Below the pieces are notes generated by a model that saw only the letters and a program-made list of their open reading frames with translations, was not told the origin of the DNA and searched no databases. From Pseudomonas sp. EpS/L25 (GTDB taxonomy: Bacteria; Pseudomonadota; Gammaproteobacteria; Pseudomonadales; Pseudomonadaceae): DNA of 64,000 nucleotides. Positions 17,862 through 25,761 of this stretch are shown here, piece by piece. The DNA is taken from NCBI RefSeq assembly GCF_001512295.1, contig NZ_LNUP01000014.1:308607-372606 (forward strand). The letters are read 5' to 3'. A program made the position numbers and the translations under genes. Every line of letters begins with the position of its first letter. The stretch's first letter is position 1.

Positions 17862-17892
17862 AAAAGACGCCGGCTTGCCGGCGTTTTTTTTG
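17862..17892 (+). terminator. Rho-independent terminator of mvaT
   Basis: ACGCCGGC-TT-GCCGGCGT (17867-17884) forms an eight-base perfect stem followed by a run of eight T residues. It starts only a few bases after the mvaT stop codon. Confidence 0.92.
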
Positions 17893-17980
17893 CCCTGCGC
17901 GGCCTGGCGGGGCGGCTGGGTCCGACGGCAATGGCCGCGGCCCAGTACTGGCCACTGCACTCTGACTCCGCCACGCACAC

Positions 17981-18033
17981 TAGGCTCTGTACGAAAAGTC
18001 GCCGAGCGCAGGCACTTTTCGTACAGAGCCTAG
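17981..18033. repeat. Short inverted-repeat element, set A copy 1 (internally deleted)
   Basis: Two perfect 19-base arms, TAGGCTCTGTACGAAAAGT at 17981-17999 and its complement at 18014-18032, enclose 14 bases. CTAG occurs at both outer edges (17980-17983 and 18030-18033). The arms and the enclosed CGCCGAGCG and GCGCAGGC match the two ends of the longer element at 19646-19787, so this looks like a copy that lost its middle. The rest of the 322-base mvaT-sbcB gap (18034-18180) shows nothing I can name. Confidence 0.8.
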
Positions 18034-18180
18034 CACCAGACTGTCACCGACCCTGGCAGTGGCAGCCACTCTTCAGTGCCCTCTCGACTCGGTTGGAGTC
18101 GGCATAAGATCCACGCCTATTTCCATCGGCGCTACGCCAACTGAAACTCAAGAGTTCGCCGGAATTGGACAAGCGCGACT

Positions 18181-19632
18181 TCATGTCGCATCGTCGAGAC
18201 TTTCATCCAGGCGCGCGACCAGGCTCCGAACATGCTCGGTCCAGGCATCGAGTACCGCTAATTGATCGACGGACGCCTCGCGACGAAACTCCTCGGTCAG
18301 CGTGAGGAATTGACCACAGGTCAGCTGCCCCTCCGCCTCCCCCCTGAGTAATCGCCGACGGCAGAACTGCCGCCAAAGTGTGGCCTCCTGCGCGGTCAGC
18401 AACTCCGGGAAGTTGCGCGCCCGGTAACGAAAGAAAAGTTCCGGGTGCCGGTCGTCACGAAAGGACCAAGTTCGTTCGCCAAGTTCCGCGGGGGGACACT
18501 GGCGAAGTTGATCGCACAGTTGCCGTTCTTCGGCATCGATGAAGCCGTCGTAAAGTCTCAATTCAGCGTCCGGCGTTTCCGTCTGGATGGTGGACGCGTC
18601 ATAGATCCGCGGCAGCTTGGGACGCCAGACTTCGCTCCGGTCGAGGATCTGTCGTACCGTCCGCCACACTGCAGCCGTATCGAACTGCAGCCGCTCCTGG
18701 TCCTCCGGGCGCAGGACGCTGAACGGCGCCAGGATAGGGCACTTGTTGATCTGCACCAATTTGAGCGGCACCGGCAGCTCCTCCGCGGCCAGGGCGTCGC
18801 GGCGGGTGTAGAGTCGCTGGCGCAGGGCCTCGGCATCCAGCTCGAACAGCGGGTCCGGCGCTGCCGCGAGATCGCAGACGATCAGCGCATTGCGATTCAC
18901 CGGATGCCAGGCCAGCGGCAGGACGGGGGCGAGGAAGTGACGTTCGGCACTGAAACGACCGGAGACGTGCAGCACGGGCTCGAGCAGGCGTATCCGCGCC
19001 TGGGCCGCCTTCTTCTGCCGCAGCGACCAGAGATAGTCATAGAGCCGCGGCTGGCGCTGCCTGACCAGACGCGCCAGGGCCAGGGTCGCCCGGACATCCG
19101 CCAGGGCGTCGTGGGCCTGGGTGTGCTCGATGCCGTTGGCCAGGGTCAGGCGATCCAGGCGCAGGGACACGCGGTCATTCTCCTGCGGCCAGTTCAGGCT
19201 TTCCGGGCGAAAGGCATAGAGTGCCCGGATCAGCCCGAGCACATCCCAGCGACTGTTGCCTTGCTGCCACTCCCGGCCATAGGGATCGTGGAAGTTGCGA
19301 TAGAGGCTGTGGCGCAGCATCTCGTCATCGAAACGCAGATTGTTGTAGCCGACCGTGCAGGTTTGCGGCCGGGCGAGCTCGGCATGCAGACGCTGGATGA
19401 AGTCCCGCTCGCGCAGCCCCAGCCGCTGCAAGGTTTCCGGCAGGATACCGGTGACCAGGCAGGCTGCCGGGTGCGGCAGGACATCCTCGCTCAAGCGACA
19501 ATGCAGATTGAGCGGCTCGCCGATCTCCGTGAGGTCCAGATCGGTACGCACCCCGGCGACTTGCAGCGGGCGATCCCGGCGAGGATCGATGCCGGTGGTC
19601 TCGAAGTCGTACCAGAAGATGCTCTGCGTCAC
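18181..19632 (-). CDS. sbcB: Exodeoxyribonuclease I
   Basis: A 483-residue 3'-5' single-strand exonuclease used in mismatch repair and recombination. The DEDDh active site is visible: Asp9 and Glu11 in WYDFETTGIDP, the second Asp in GYNNLRFDDEMLRHS, and the His/Asp of HDALADVRATLALARL. The C-terminal half holds the ExoI-specific SH3-like and helical regions (LYDGFIDAEERQLCDQLR, FFRYRARNFPELLT), which are diagnostic for SbcB. Start is GTG at 19632. It is flanked on both sides by short inverted-repeat elements. Confidence 0.93.
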   Translation of the reverse strand: MTQSIFWYDFETTGIDPRRDRPLQVAGVRTDLDLTEIGEPLNLHCRLSEDVLPHPAACLVTGILPETLQRLGLRERDFIQRLHAELARPQTCTVGYNNLRFDDEMLRHSLYRNFHDPYGREWQQGNSRWDVLGLIRALYAFRPESLNWPQENDRVSLRLDRLTLANGIEHTQAHDALADVRATLALARLVRQRQPRLYDYLWSLRQKKAAQARIRLLEPVLHVSGRFSAERHFLAPVLPLAWHPVNRNALIVCDLAAAPDPLFELDAEALRQRLYTRRDALAAEELPVPLKLVQINKCPILAPFSVLRPEDQERLQFDTAAVWRTVRQILDRSEVWRPKLPRIYDASTIQTETPDAELRLYDGFIDAEERQLCDQLRQCPPAELGERTWSFRDDRHPELFFRYRARNFPELLTAQEATLWRQFCRRRLLRGEAEGQLTCGQFLTLTEEFRREASVDQLAVLDAWTEHVRSLVARLDESLDDAT

Positions 19633-19645
19633 ACTACCCTCCCCC

Positions 19646-19787
19646 AGGTTCTGTACGAAAAGTCGCCGAGCGAAGGTCAGGCGAGCGAAAAAGGCTGAGG
19701 AAGCGGAGTTTACGAGCGGTAAATGAGCATTCCGAAGCCTTTTTCAACGAAGCATCACCAAGCGCAGGCATTTTTCGTACAGAACCT
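19646..19787. repeat. Short inverted-repeat element, set A copy 2 (full length)
   Basis: Perfect 16-base terminal arms, AGGTTCTGTACGAAAA at 19646-19661 and its complement at 19772-19787, bound a 142-base non-coding unit. The core contains GGCTGAGGAAGCGGAGTTTA, GGTAAATGAGCATTCCG and TTTTTCAACGA, which recur in the set C elements at 24000 and 57450. It directly abuts the set B element that begins at 19787. Size, inverted ends and lack of coding content fit a MITE-like, non-autonomous mobile element. Confidence 0.8.
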
Positions 19788-19950
19788 AGTGTGGTGTTTC
19801 AGAAGTTATCTACACAATTTTGGCGGCGCTTTTTGCCTCCGGGCGGCGTTGCCACTCCTCGCCATAGCCCTGCTATGACTCTTCGTGGCGCCTGGCCCGA
19901 AGACAAAAATCACTCGCCAATTCTTGCGCGAACTTCTGAACACCACACTA
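19787..19950. repeat. Short inverted-repeat element, set B copy 1
   Basis: A 164-base unit with near-perfect ends: TAGTGTGGTGTTTCAGAAG on the left and CTTCTGAACACCACACTA on the right, differing by one T. CTAG is present at both edges. Internal blocks GTTATCTACACAAT, GGCGGCGCTTTTT, CGGCGTTGCCACTCCTCGCC and CTTGCGCGAACT recur, inverted, in the element at 30289-30484. Together with the preceding set A copy it fills most of the 412-base gap between sbcB and the next gene; 19951-20044 holds that gene's probable promoter, unresolved. Confidence 0.8.
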
Positions 19951-20044
19951 GAATCGGCGCAGTCTAGCATCGCCTATCGCCTTGCCCGGGATCACCCGCA
20001 CCGCTAGGCTCTGGTTCCTTGTTTCCAGGCGTAGCTTTTCCTGC

Positions 20045-21262
20045 ATGCGTTCAGTCGATCGGCTCTTCCCTCGCGCCTGGTGTCGCCTCGCCGGCCGGCG
20101 CCTGGGCGCCTGGCTCTTCGCCCTGACGTTACCCCTCACCTGCCTGGCCCAGTCGGAGCCGCTGTCCTGCCCCTTGCCGCCCCAATCCGACAGCGGACCG
20201 GCCAGCCTGCGGCTGATCCACCAAGGGCTCGATAGCCAGGCGGCCCGCCAGATCGCTGCTCAGCTGTCCGCGACAGCCTCTCGCAGCCCTGAGCCCCAGG
20301 CCCTGGCCACCGCCTTCCTGCAGCACTTCGGCAGCCCGGTGACGCGCTTTCCCGCCGAGCGCCTCGACGACCTGCCGGCCCAGGGCGTACGGCTCTGGCT
20401 TGCCGGCAACCCGCCGCTCCAGGAGCAACAGGCCCAGGACCTGCTGGACTGGGTGGAAGCCGGTGGCCATCTCGTGGCGGTCGCGGACGACAGCACCCTG
20501 GCCCTGAGCGCCACCTTGGGCGTGCGACCGATGCCGACCCGTGAATTGGGCGGGGCCGTGCCACCCATCATGGCGCTACCGCTGTGGCCCAACCTGACCC
20601 AGCTCTATCTGGCCGAGGACGATGCCCCGGCCTACCTGGGCTTCGACGACAGCCGGCATCTGTTCGACGTCGGCGACCAGGCCACGGCTTGGGCCAGCAG
20701 TGCCAGCGCTACCCACATGCTGCTGCTGCCCTGGGGCGAAGGCAGCGTCACCCTGCTGTCGGACACCGAGCTCTGGAGCAACGCCCGGCTCGGCCAGTAC
20801 GACAATGCCTGGCTGCTGTGGTACCTGACCCAGGGCGCGCCAGTCGTCCTCATCGCCCCTGCGCCACCTGTTCCCCTTTGGCAAGAGGCGCTACAGCGCT
20901 TCGGCCTGGCCTTTGCCATGCTGCTGGCGACCCTGATCGTCTGGCGTTGGCGACGCCGTCTCGAGGGGGCGGCCCGCCACGCTCGACCGCCGGAGCCCTG
21001 GCCGGACCTGATCGCCACCCTGCAGCGTGACATCCAGCGCCAACTGCAACGTCGTCGTCCCGAACTGGCCGACCAGGGCGTGGCCGAACGCTGGCAATAC
21101 CTGGCCCGCCTGAGCGGCCTGCCCACCCGCGCGGTCGGCGAAGCCATGCGTCCCTGTCCGGCCCGGCCCGGCGGTCGCGAGATCACCCTGCGCGTCATGC
21201 AACTGCGCCAACTGCGGCTGGCCCTGCGCTCCCAACCTCCGAGGACTCCCGATGACCGATAG
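20045..21262 (+). CDS. DUF4350 domain membrane protein, first gene of a MoxR operon
   Basis: A 405-residue protein with an N-terminal hydrophobic stretch (LGAWLFALTLPLTCLA, likely signal anchor), a large extracytoplasmic domain in the DUF4350 style (QGVRLWLAGNPPLQEQQAQDLLDWVEAGGHLVAV), a membrane helix near residue 290 (FGLAFAMLLATLIVWRWRRR) and a cytoplasmic tail. DUF4350 proteins typically accompany MoxR ATPases and DUF58 proteins, as here, and may anchor that complex. The ATG at 20045 puts the hydrophobic segment near the N-terminus; an earlier in-frame ATG at 19982 is possible. The stop overlaps moxR by 11 bases. Confidence 0.78.
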   Translation: MRSVDRLFPRAWCRLAGRRLGAWLFALTLPLTCLAQSEPLSCPLPPQSDSGPASLRLIHQGLDSQAARQIAAQLSATASRSPEPQALATAFLQHFGSPVTRFPAERLDDLPAQGVRLWLAGNPPLQEQQAQDLLDWVEAGGHLVAVADDSTLALSATLGVRPMPTRELGGAVPPIMALPLWPNLTQLYLAEDDAPAYLGFDDSRHLFDVGDQATAWASSASATHMLLLPWGEGSVTLLSDTELWSNARLGQYDNAWLLWYLTQGAPVVLIAPAPPVPLWQEALQRFGLAFAMLLATLIVWRWRRRLEGAARHARPPEPWPDLIATLQRDIQRQLQRRRPELADQGVAERWQYLARLSGLPTRAVGEAMRPCPARPGGREITLRVMQLRQLRLALRSQPPRTPDDR

Positions 21263-22247
21263 CTCCCCTCCCGAAGGAACCGTGGCGGACACTGGCGAGG
21301 CCAGTGTCAAGGCCCGAGCCGTGGCGCGGCTGCAGGCGTTGCGGCAAGCGCTGCTCAAGGTGCTACCGCAGCAGGAGCTCGCGGTGGACGGACTGCTGGC
21401 CACCCTGCTGGCCGGCGGCCACCTGCTACTCGAAGGACCGCCCGGGGCCGGCAAGACGCTCCTGGTCCGCGCCCTGGCGGCCAGCCTGGAAACCAGTTTC
21501 GGCCGCCTGCATGGCCATGCGGGGCAGACCGTGGCCGAGGTGGCCGGTGAGATAGTCGTGGAGGCCGGCGCCGAGAGTGCCCGGCTCCGACGCGGACCGC
21601 TGTTCAATCAGTTGCTGCTGATCGAGGACCTGCACCGCGCGCCGGCCGTCGTCCAGAATCTGCTGACCGAGGCCCTGCAGACGCGCCAGCTGATCCTGGA
21701 AGGACGCAGCGTCCCTCTGTCCAATCCGTTCATGGTGATCGCCACCCGCAGTCCGGGTAGCGACCTGCCCCTGGCGGTGCGTGATCGCTTCCTCGCCCAG
21801 TTGCGCCTGGACTGGCCGGCGGAGGCTCAGGAGCTCTTAGCCCTGCGCCAGGCGGTGCAACAGGGGCATGCCGATCCGCTGGAGGCCGCGGCCCTGCGCC
21901 CGCTGCTACAGGCCAAGGATCTACCGCCGCTGCAACGCCTGGTCGCCAGCCTGCCGGTGGCCGAACCGGTGCTGGGGTTCGGCCTGCGCCTGATCCGGCT
22001 GACCCGCGACTGGCCCGCCTTCGAGCAGGGGGCCGGCCCCCGGGCGGCCCAGGCACTGCTGCGCCTCGCCCAGGCACTGGCCTTCCTCAGGGGTGGCGAC
22101 AGCGTCGCCGCCGAGGACGTGCGCCAGGCGCTACCTGGCGTCCTGCGGCCGCGCGTCCGCCTGACTCCGGAGCGGGAGTTCGAGGGCGACAGTCTCGATG
22201 GGCAGATCCTCAAGTTGTTGGGACAGTGTCCGGCGCCGCGCCCGTGA
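21252..22247 (+). CDS. MoxR-family AAA+ ATPase
   Basis: A 331-residue AAA+ ATPase of the MoxR branch, chaperone-like proteins that assist assembly or activation of other complexes. Walker A is GPPGAGKT at residues 62-69, Walker B is LLLIEDLHRAP near 117-127, and sensor/arginine-finger elements follow (VIATRSPGSDLPLAVRDRFL). The C-terminal lid domain ends PRVRLTPEREFEGDSLDGQI, typical of the family. Walker B has IED where many MoxRs have DE-N order, a minor variation. It overlaps both neighbours, so it forms one operon with the DUF4350 and vWA-like genes. Confidence 0.9.
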   Translation: MTDSSPPEGTVADTGEASVKARAVARLQALRQALLKVLPQQELAVDGLLATLLAGGHLLLEGPPGAGKTLLVRALAASLETSFGRLHGHAGQTVAEVAGEIVVEAGAESARLRRGPLFNQLLLIEDLHRAPAVVQNLLTEALQTRQLILEGRSVPLSNPFMVIATRSPGSDLPLAVRDRFLAQLRLDWPAEAQELLALRQAVQQGHADPLEAAALRPLLQAKDLPPLQRLVASLPVAEPVLGFGLRLIRLTRDWPAFEQGAGPRAAQALLRLAQALAFLRGGDSVAAEDVRQALPGVLRPRVRLTPEREFEGDSLDGQILKLLGQCPAPRP

Positions 22248-23080
22248 GGCCGAGTCGCCGCCTGCTGCTCGGGCTGGCCAGCCTGACGCTTGCCAGCCTG
22301 GTGCTGGGCCTGGCCCTGCCACCGCGCTGGCAAGCCCTGCCCGCAGCCGGCGCGATCCTGCTCCTGGGGCTGGCCGCGCTGGAACGCTGGCATCCCCGCT
22401 GGTACTGGGCAGGACTCTGGCAACGGCCCGCTGCGCGGTTCATCGCCGATCGCGCCCGGCAACGTCCGCATACCTTGCATCTGCTGCTCGACAGCCGTGC
22501 GCCGGCGGGTCGTAGCGCCTGGCAGCAGGATCAGGACCAGGCCCTGGGCTTCGCCAGGCACGTCGCCGCCAGTGGCAACGCCGTCCGCGTCTATGGCTTC
22601 GATCCGAACCTGCGCCTGCTCGCCGCCACTGCCCCCGGACGCAATCCCCCCCTGCCCCCGACCGTCGCGTTGCAACCCGGTACGGGTGGCGAGCTCAAGG
22701 CGGTCCTGGCGCAGCTGTGCCGCCAGGTCGGTCCGGATGGACTGATAGTGGTGGTGACGCCTATGGCAGAAGAGCGCCTGGAGTGGCTCGCGCGCCTGGA
22801 GGTCGCTCGCCGCGGCCTGACGCTCTGGCTGGTCGGAACCCTGCCAGGCGGCCCGCTGGAGCCGAGGCAGCTAAGCGGGCCGCGCACGGCCAGGGCCTAC
22901 GCCGAGGCCTGGAAAACCCAGATTCGCCACGAACGCCTGGCCTTGCGCCTGGCGCGGCTGGGTATCACCTGGTTGCCGGCGAGCGGCGCGGCGAGTCTGC
23001 AGACGCGCCTGCTGGCGCTGTGGGAGGCGGCCGACGAGGGTCAGACCGCTGACTGGGAGAGTCGACCGAAGGTGAAATAG
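22244..23080 (+). CDS. DUF58-like / vWA-type membrane protein (short form)
   Basis: A protein of 278 residues with two hydrophobic N-terminal segments (LLLGLASLTLASLVLGLAL; LPAAGAILLLGLAAL) and then a domain beginning TLHLLLDSRAPAG, which fits the first strand and metal-site region of a vWA-like fold. The place in the MoxR operon is where DUF58 proteins are found. However, the usual DUF58 block with GDxxRxIDW ahead of the vWA part is missing. Start: the GTG at 22244 gives a 4-base GTGA overlap with moxR and is preferred to the GTG at 22226. Function unknown; a MoxR client is a reasonable inference. Confidence 0.65.
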   Translation: MRPSRRLLLGLASLTLASLVLGLALPPRWQALPAAGAILLLGLAALERWHPRWYWAGLWQRPAARFIADRARQRPHTLHLLLDSRAPAGRSAWQQDQDQALGFARHVAASGNAVRVYGFDPNLRLLAATAPGRNPPLPPTVALQPGTGGELKAVLAQLCRQVGPDGLIVVVTPMAEERLEWLARLEVARRGLTLWLVGTLPGGPLEPRQLSGPRTARAYAEAWKTQIRHERLALRLARLGITWLPASGAASLQTRLLALWEAADEGQTADWESRPKVK

Positions 23081-23403
23081 TGCTGCAACACGCCGATCAG
23101 CTCGGCGAATTCGACCGGCGGCTCGGCGATGCTGAAGCCGGAATCGTAGTTGCCCGGCGTCACGTCTTCGTGGCTCCACTGGCAGCGGGCATCGAAGTCG
23201 ATGAAGTGCAGTTGGCCATCCTGCCCGGGAATCTTCAGTCGCAGCTCGAACCGCGCGTTCACCAGCATGGGCAATTGGCTGATCATCAGCAGTCCCTCGC
23301 GGGAAATGTTGCCGATGTAGCCCATGGGCTTGTCGGTGAAGCGGTTGAATACCTTGAGGTAGTAGGGCAGCTGGTGGCGCTCGATACGACGATTCTGAGT
23401 CAT
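23041..23403 (-). CDS. PilZ domain protein
   Basis: A 120-residue single-domain protein consistent with PilZ, a c-di-GMP receptor fold. RRIERHQL at residues 5-12 supplies the RxxxR signature and GNISREGLLMIS near 32-43 the (D/N)xSxxG signature, with Asn in place of the usual Asp. The rest forms beta strands (ARFELRLKIPGQDGQLHFIDFDARCQW). The ATG at 23403 begins right before the motif; the frame is open 37 codons further but this adds unrelated sequence. Overlaps the end of the vWA-like gene by 40 bases convergently. Confidence 0.82.
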   Translation of the reverse strand: MTQNRRIERHQLPYYLKVFNRFTDKPMGYIGNISREGLLMISQLPMLVNARFELRLKIPGQDGQLHFIDFDARCQWSHEDVTPGNYDSGFSIAEPPVEFAELIGVLQHYFTFGRLSQSAV

Positions 23404-23458
23404 GGTGCGTTCATCCTGCACACGGTAAAGCCACTTTACCGACAACGTCCTGGAAAGC

Positions 23459-23845
23459 TCAGCGCTGCGGTAGTTTTCGCACCGGTTGGGGCGTCGCGAC
23501 GGCCGCTGTTCCATCTAGCCCCATTTGACGCAGGGTGTCCAGTCGTGCCTGGGCCCGGTAGGCATATTCACTGGCCGGATAGCGGGTCTGGATGAAGCGA
23601 TAGGTCTGGGCCGCGTCGGCATAGAGCTGCTGCTGCTCCAGGCACTGGCCGCGCAGCATGGACATCTCCGGCTGCAGCCAGGGCCGGGCGCGGCTCTTGC
23701 GCTCGGCCTGGGAGATCTGCAGCAGGGCGTTGTTGCAGTCGCCCTCGGAATAGGATTTGTAGGCGGCATCGAGATAGGAATTCATCGAGACGCTGGTGCA
23801 GCCGGTCAGGCCGAGCAACAGGAACAGGCAAAGATAAGGGCGCAT
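23459..23845 (-). CDS. Outer-membrane-type lipoprotein with TPR-like region
   Basis: A 128-residue protein beginning MRPYLCLFLLLGLTGCTSVS: a signal peptide with lipobox LTGC, cysteine at position 16. Residue +2 is Thr, so outer-membrane sorting is expected. The mature part is helical, with repeats of the tetratricopeptide kind (SYSEGDCNNALLQISQAE; LYADAAQTYRFIQTRYPASEYAYRAQARL). Such proteins usually serve as scaffolds in envelope assembly. It may be co-transcribed with the PilZ gene downstream (55-base gap). No specific function recognised. Confidence 0.78.
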   Translation of the reverse strand: MRPYLCLFLLLGLTGCTSVSMNSYLDAAYKSYSEGDCNNALLQISQAERKSRARPWLQPEMSMLRGQCLEQQQLYADAAQTYRFIQTRYPASEYAYRAQARLDTLRQMGLDGTAAVATPQPVRKLPQR

Positions 23846-23999
23846 GGAAAGTCCTCCTGTCCGCTAGATCGGCGCAGGGGCCCGCTTCTTGAGCAGAAAC
23901 GACCACTGGTGTGACGAAGCTGCGAAAAGCCGTCATGTGCTGGCCACGCGACGGCGCTACAATGAGTCGCGCTCCGTGTTCTACGTCGACTCGGCGCCA

Positions 24000-24173
24000 A
24001 GAACCTGCTCACGATCTCGCGAGCTAGAGACAAACAAGGCGAAAATGCCTGAGGAAGCGGATCGGACTCGCGCTCGAGCTTACGAATGGTAAACGAGCAT
24101 TCCGACGGGGCTGGCCTTCCAGGGCCTTTTCAACGCCGTTTGGCCGACGCGCAGCAGATCGTGAACAGGTTCT
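24000..24173. repeat. Short inverted-repeat element, set C copy 1
   Basis: A 174-base unit with 18-base ends AGAACCTGCTCACGATCT and its inverse, one mismatch. The core has GCCTGAGGAAGCGGATCG, TTACGAATGGTAAACGAGCA and CCTTTTCAACGCCG, shared with the elements at 57450 and 19646. It lies between the lipoprotein gene and pyruvate kinase, ending only 43 bases before the pyk ATG. The remainder of the 371-base gap (23846-23999) shows a TACAAT at 23958-23963 that may be a -10 box, with no clear -35. Confidence 0.8.
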
Positions 24174-24216
24174 GAGGCGTCGACTCATGATTGCAATCCG
24201 CTAAAGGAAAGACTGC

Positions 24217-25668
24217 ATGATTTATCGCCGTACCAAGATCGTCGCTACCCTGGGCCCGGCCAGCAATTCTCCGGAAGTCCTCGAGCAGCTCATCATCGCC
24301 GGCATCGACGTCGCCCGCCTGAACTTCTCGCATGGAACGCCCGACGAGCACCGGGCCCGTGGCCAGTTGGTACGGGAACTCGCCGCCAAGCACGGCCGTC
24401 ACGTCGCCCTGCTCGGCGACCTGCAGGGTCCGAAGATCCGCATCGCCAAGTTCGTCAACAAGCGCATCGAACTCAAGGTCGGCGATCCCTTCCGCCTGTC
24501 CATCGCCCATCCCCGCACCGAGGGCACCGAGGAAGTGGTCGGCATCGACTACCCGGGCCTGATCGCCGACTGCCGCGTGGGCGACGAATTGCTGCTGGAC
24601 GATGGCCGCGTGGTCCTGCGCGTGGAAGGCGTGACCGCCACCGAACTGCATTGCGTGACCCTGATCGGCGGGCCGCTGTCCGACCACAAGGGCATCAACC
24701 GTCGCGGTGGTGGCCTGACCGCACCGGCCCTGACCGACAAGGACCGCGAAGACATCAAGCTGGCCGCCTCCATGGAGGTCGACTACCTGGCGGTATCCTT
24801 CCCCCGTGACGCCGAAGACATGAACGAGGCCCGGCGCCTGATGGAAGCCGCCGGTGGCAAGTCCTGGCTGGTGGCCAAGATCGAGCGCGCCGAGGCCGTG
24901 GCCGACGACGAAGCCCTGGATGGTCTGATCCTGGCCAGCGACGCCGTCATGGTGGCCCGTGGCGACCTCGGCGTGGAAATCGGCGATGCCGAGCTGGTGG
25001 GTATCCAGAAGCGCATCATTTCCCACGCCCGCCGTCTCAACAAGGCAGTGATCACCGCGACCCAGATGATGGAGTCGATGATCAGCAGCCCGATGCCGAC
25101 CCGCGCGGAAGTCTCCGACGTGGCCAATGCCGTGCTGGACAACACCGACGCCGTGATGCTCTCCGCCGAGAGCGCCGCCGGCCAGTACCCGGTGGAAGCG
25201 GTCAAGGCCATGGCGCGCGTCTGCGTCGGCGCCGAGAAGCAGCCCACCAGCAAGCTGTCCAGCCATCGCCTGGGCCAGACCTTCACCCGCTGGGACGAGA
25301 GTATCGCCCTGGCCTCGATCTACGTGGCCAACCACTTCCCCGGCGTGAAGGCCATCATCAGCCTGACCGACACCGGCTACACCCCGCTGATCATGTCGCG
25401 CCTGCGCTCCTCGGTGCCGATCTTCTCCTTCGCCTCCAGCCGCGCCACCCAGGCCCGCACCGCGCTGTTCCGCAACGTGCACACCATCCCCTTCGACCCG
25501 ACCTCGATGCCGGCGAACAAGGTGAGCCAGGCGGCAGTGGACGAGCTGCTCAAGCGCGGCATCGTCGAGCACGGTGACTGGGTCATCCTGACCAAGGGCG
25601 ACAGCTACACCAAGCGCGACGGCACCAACACCATGAAGATGTACCGCGTGGGCGATCTGCTGGTCTGA
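24217..25668 (+). CDS. pykA: Pyruvate kinase
   Basis: A 483-residue cytoplasmic enzyme converting PEP and ADP to pyruvate and ATP. Family signatures are intact: RRTKIVATLGPAS at the N-terminus, ARLNFSHGTPDEH, LGDLQGPKIR, the catalytic Lys/metal site in WLVAKIERAEAV and MVARGDLGVEIG, and ATQMMESM. Length and sequence fit the PykA type of pseudomonads rather than the PykF type; this distinction is from memory. RBS AAAGGAAAG precedes the ATG. A mobile-element-like repeat sits directly upstream and a terminator directly downstream. Confidence 0.94.
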   Translation: MIYRRTKIVATLGPASNSPEVLEQLIIAGIDVARLNFSHGTPDEHRARGQLVRELAAKHGRHVALLGDLQGPKIRIAKFVNKRIELKVGDPFRLSIAHPRTEGTEEVVGIDYPGLIADCRVGDELLLDDGRVVLRVEGVTATELHCVTLIGGPLSDHKGINRRGGGLTAPALTDKDREDIKLAASMEVDYLAVSFPRDAEDMNEARRLMEAAGGKSWLVAKIERAEAVADDEALDGLILASDAVMVARGDLGVEIGDAELVGIQKRIISHARRLNKAVITATQMMESMISSPMPTRAEVSDVANAVLDNTDAVMLSAESAAGQYPVEAVKAMARVCVGAEKQPTSKLSSHRLGQTFTRWDESIALASIYVANHFPGVKAIISLTDTGYTPLIMSRLRSSVPIFSFASSRATQARTALFRNVHTIPFDPTSMPANKVSQAAVDELLKRGIVEHGDWVILTKGDSYTKRDGTNTMKMYRVGDLLV

Positions 25669-25703
25669 CCCTCCCCGCGTCGACTGCGAAGGACGCGGTA
25701 GAG

Positions 25704-25737
25704 AAAGCCCCGGCCAGGTGACTGGTCGGGGCTTTTT
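25704..25737. terminator. Rho-independent terminator of pykA
   Basis: A 14-base stem AAAGCCCCGGCCAG / CTGGTCGGGGCTTT with one G-T pair, loop GTGA, followed by TT. The A-rich left arm allows action in both directions, so it could also end the short leftward gene at 25762. Confidence 0.9.
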
Positions 25738-25761
25738 GATGGGCGTTGACAACCTGGAGGA

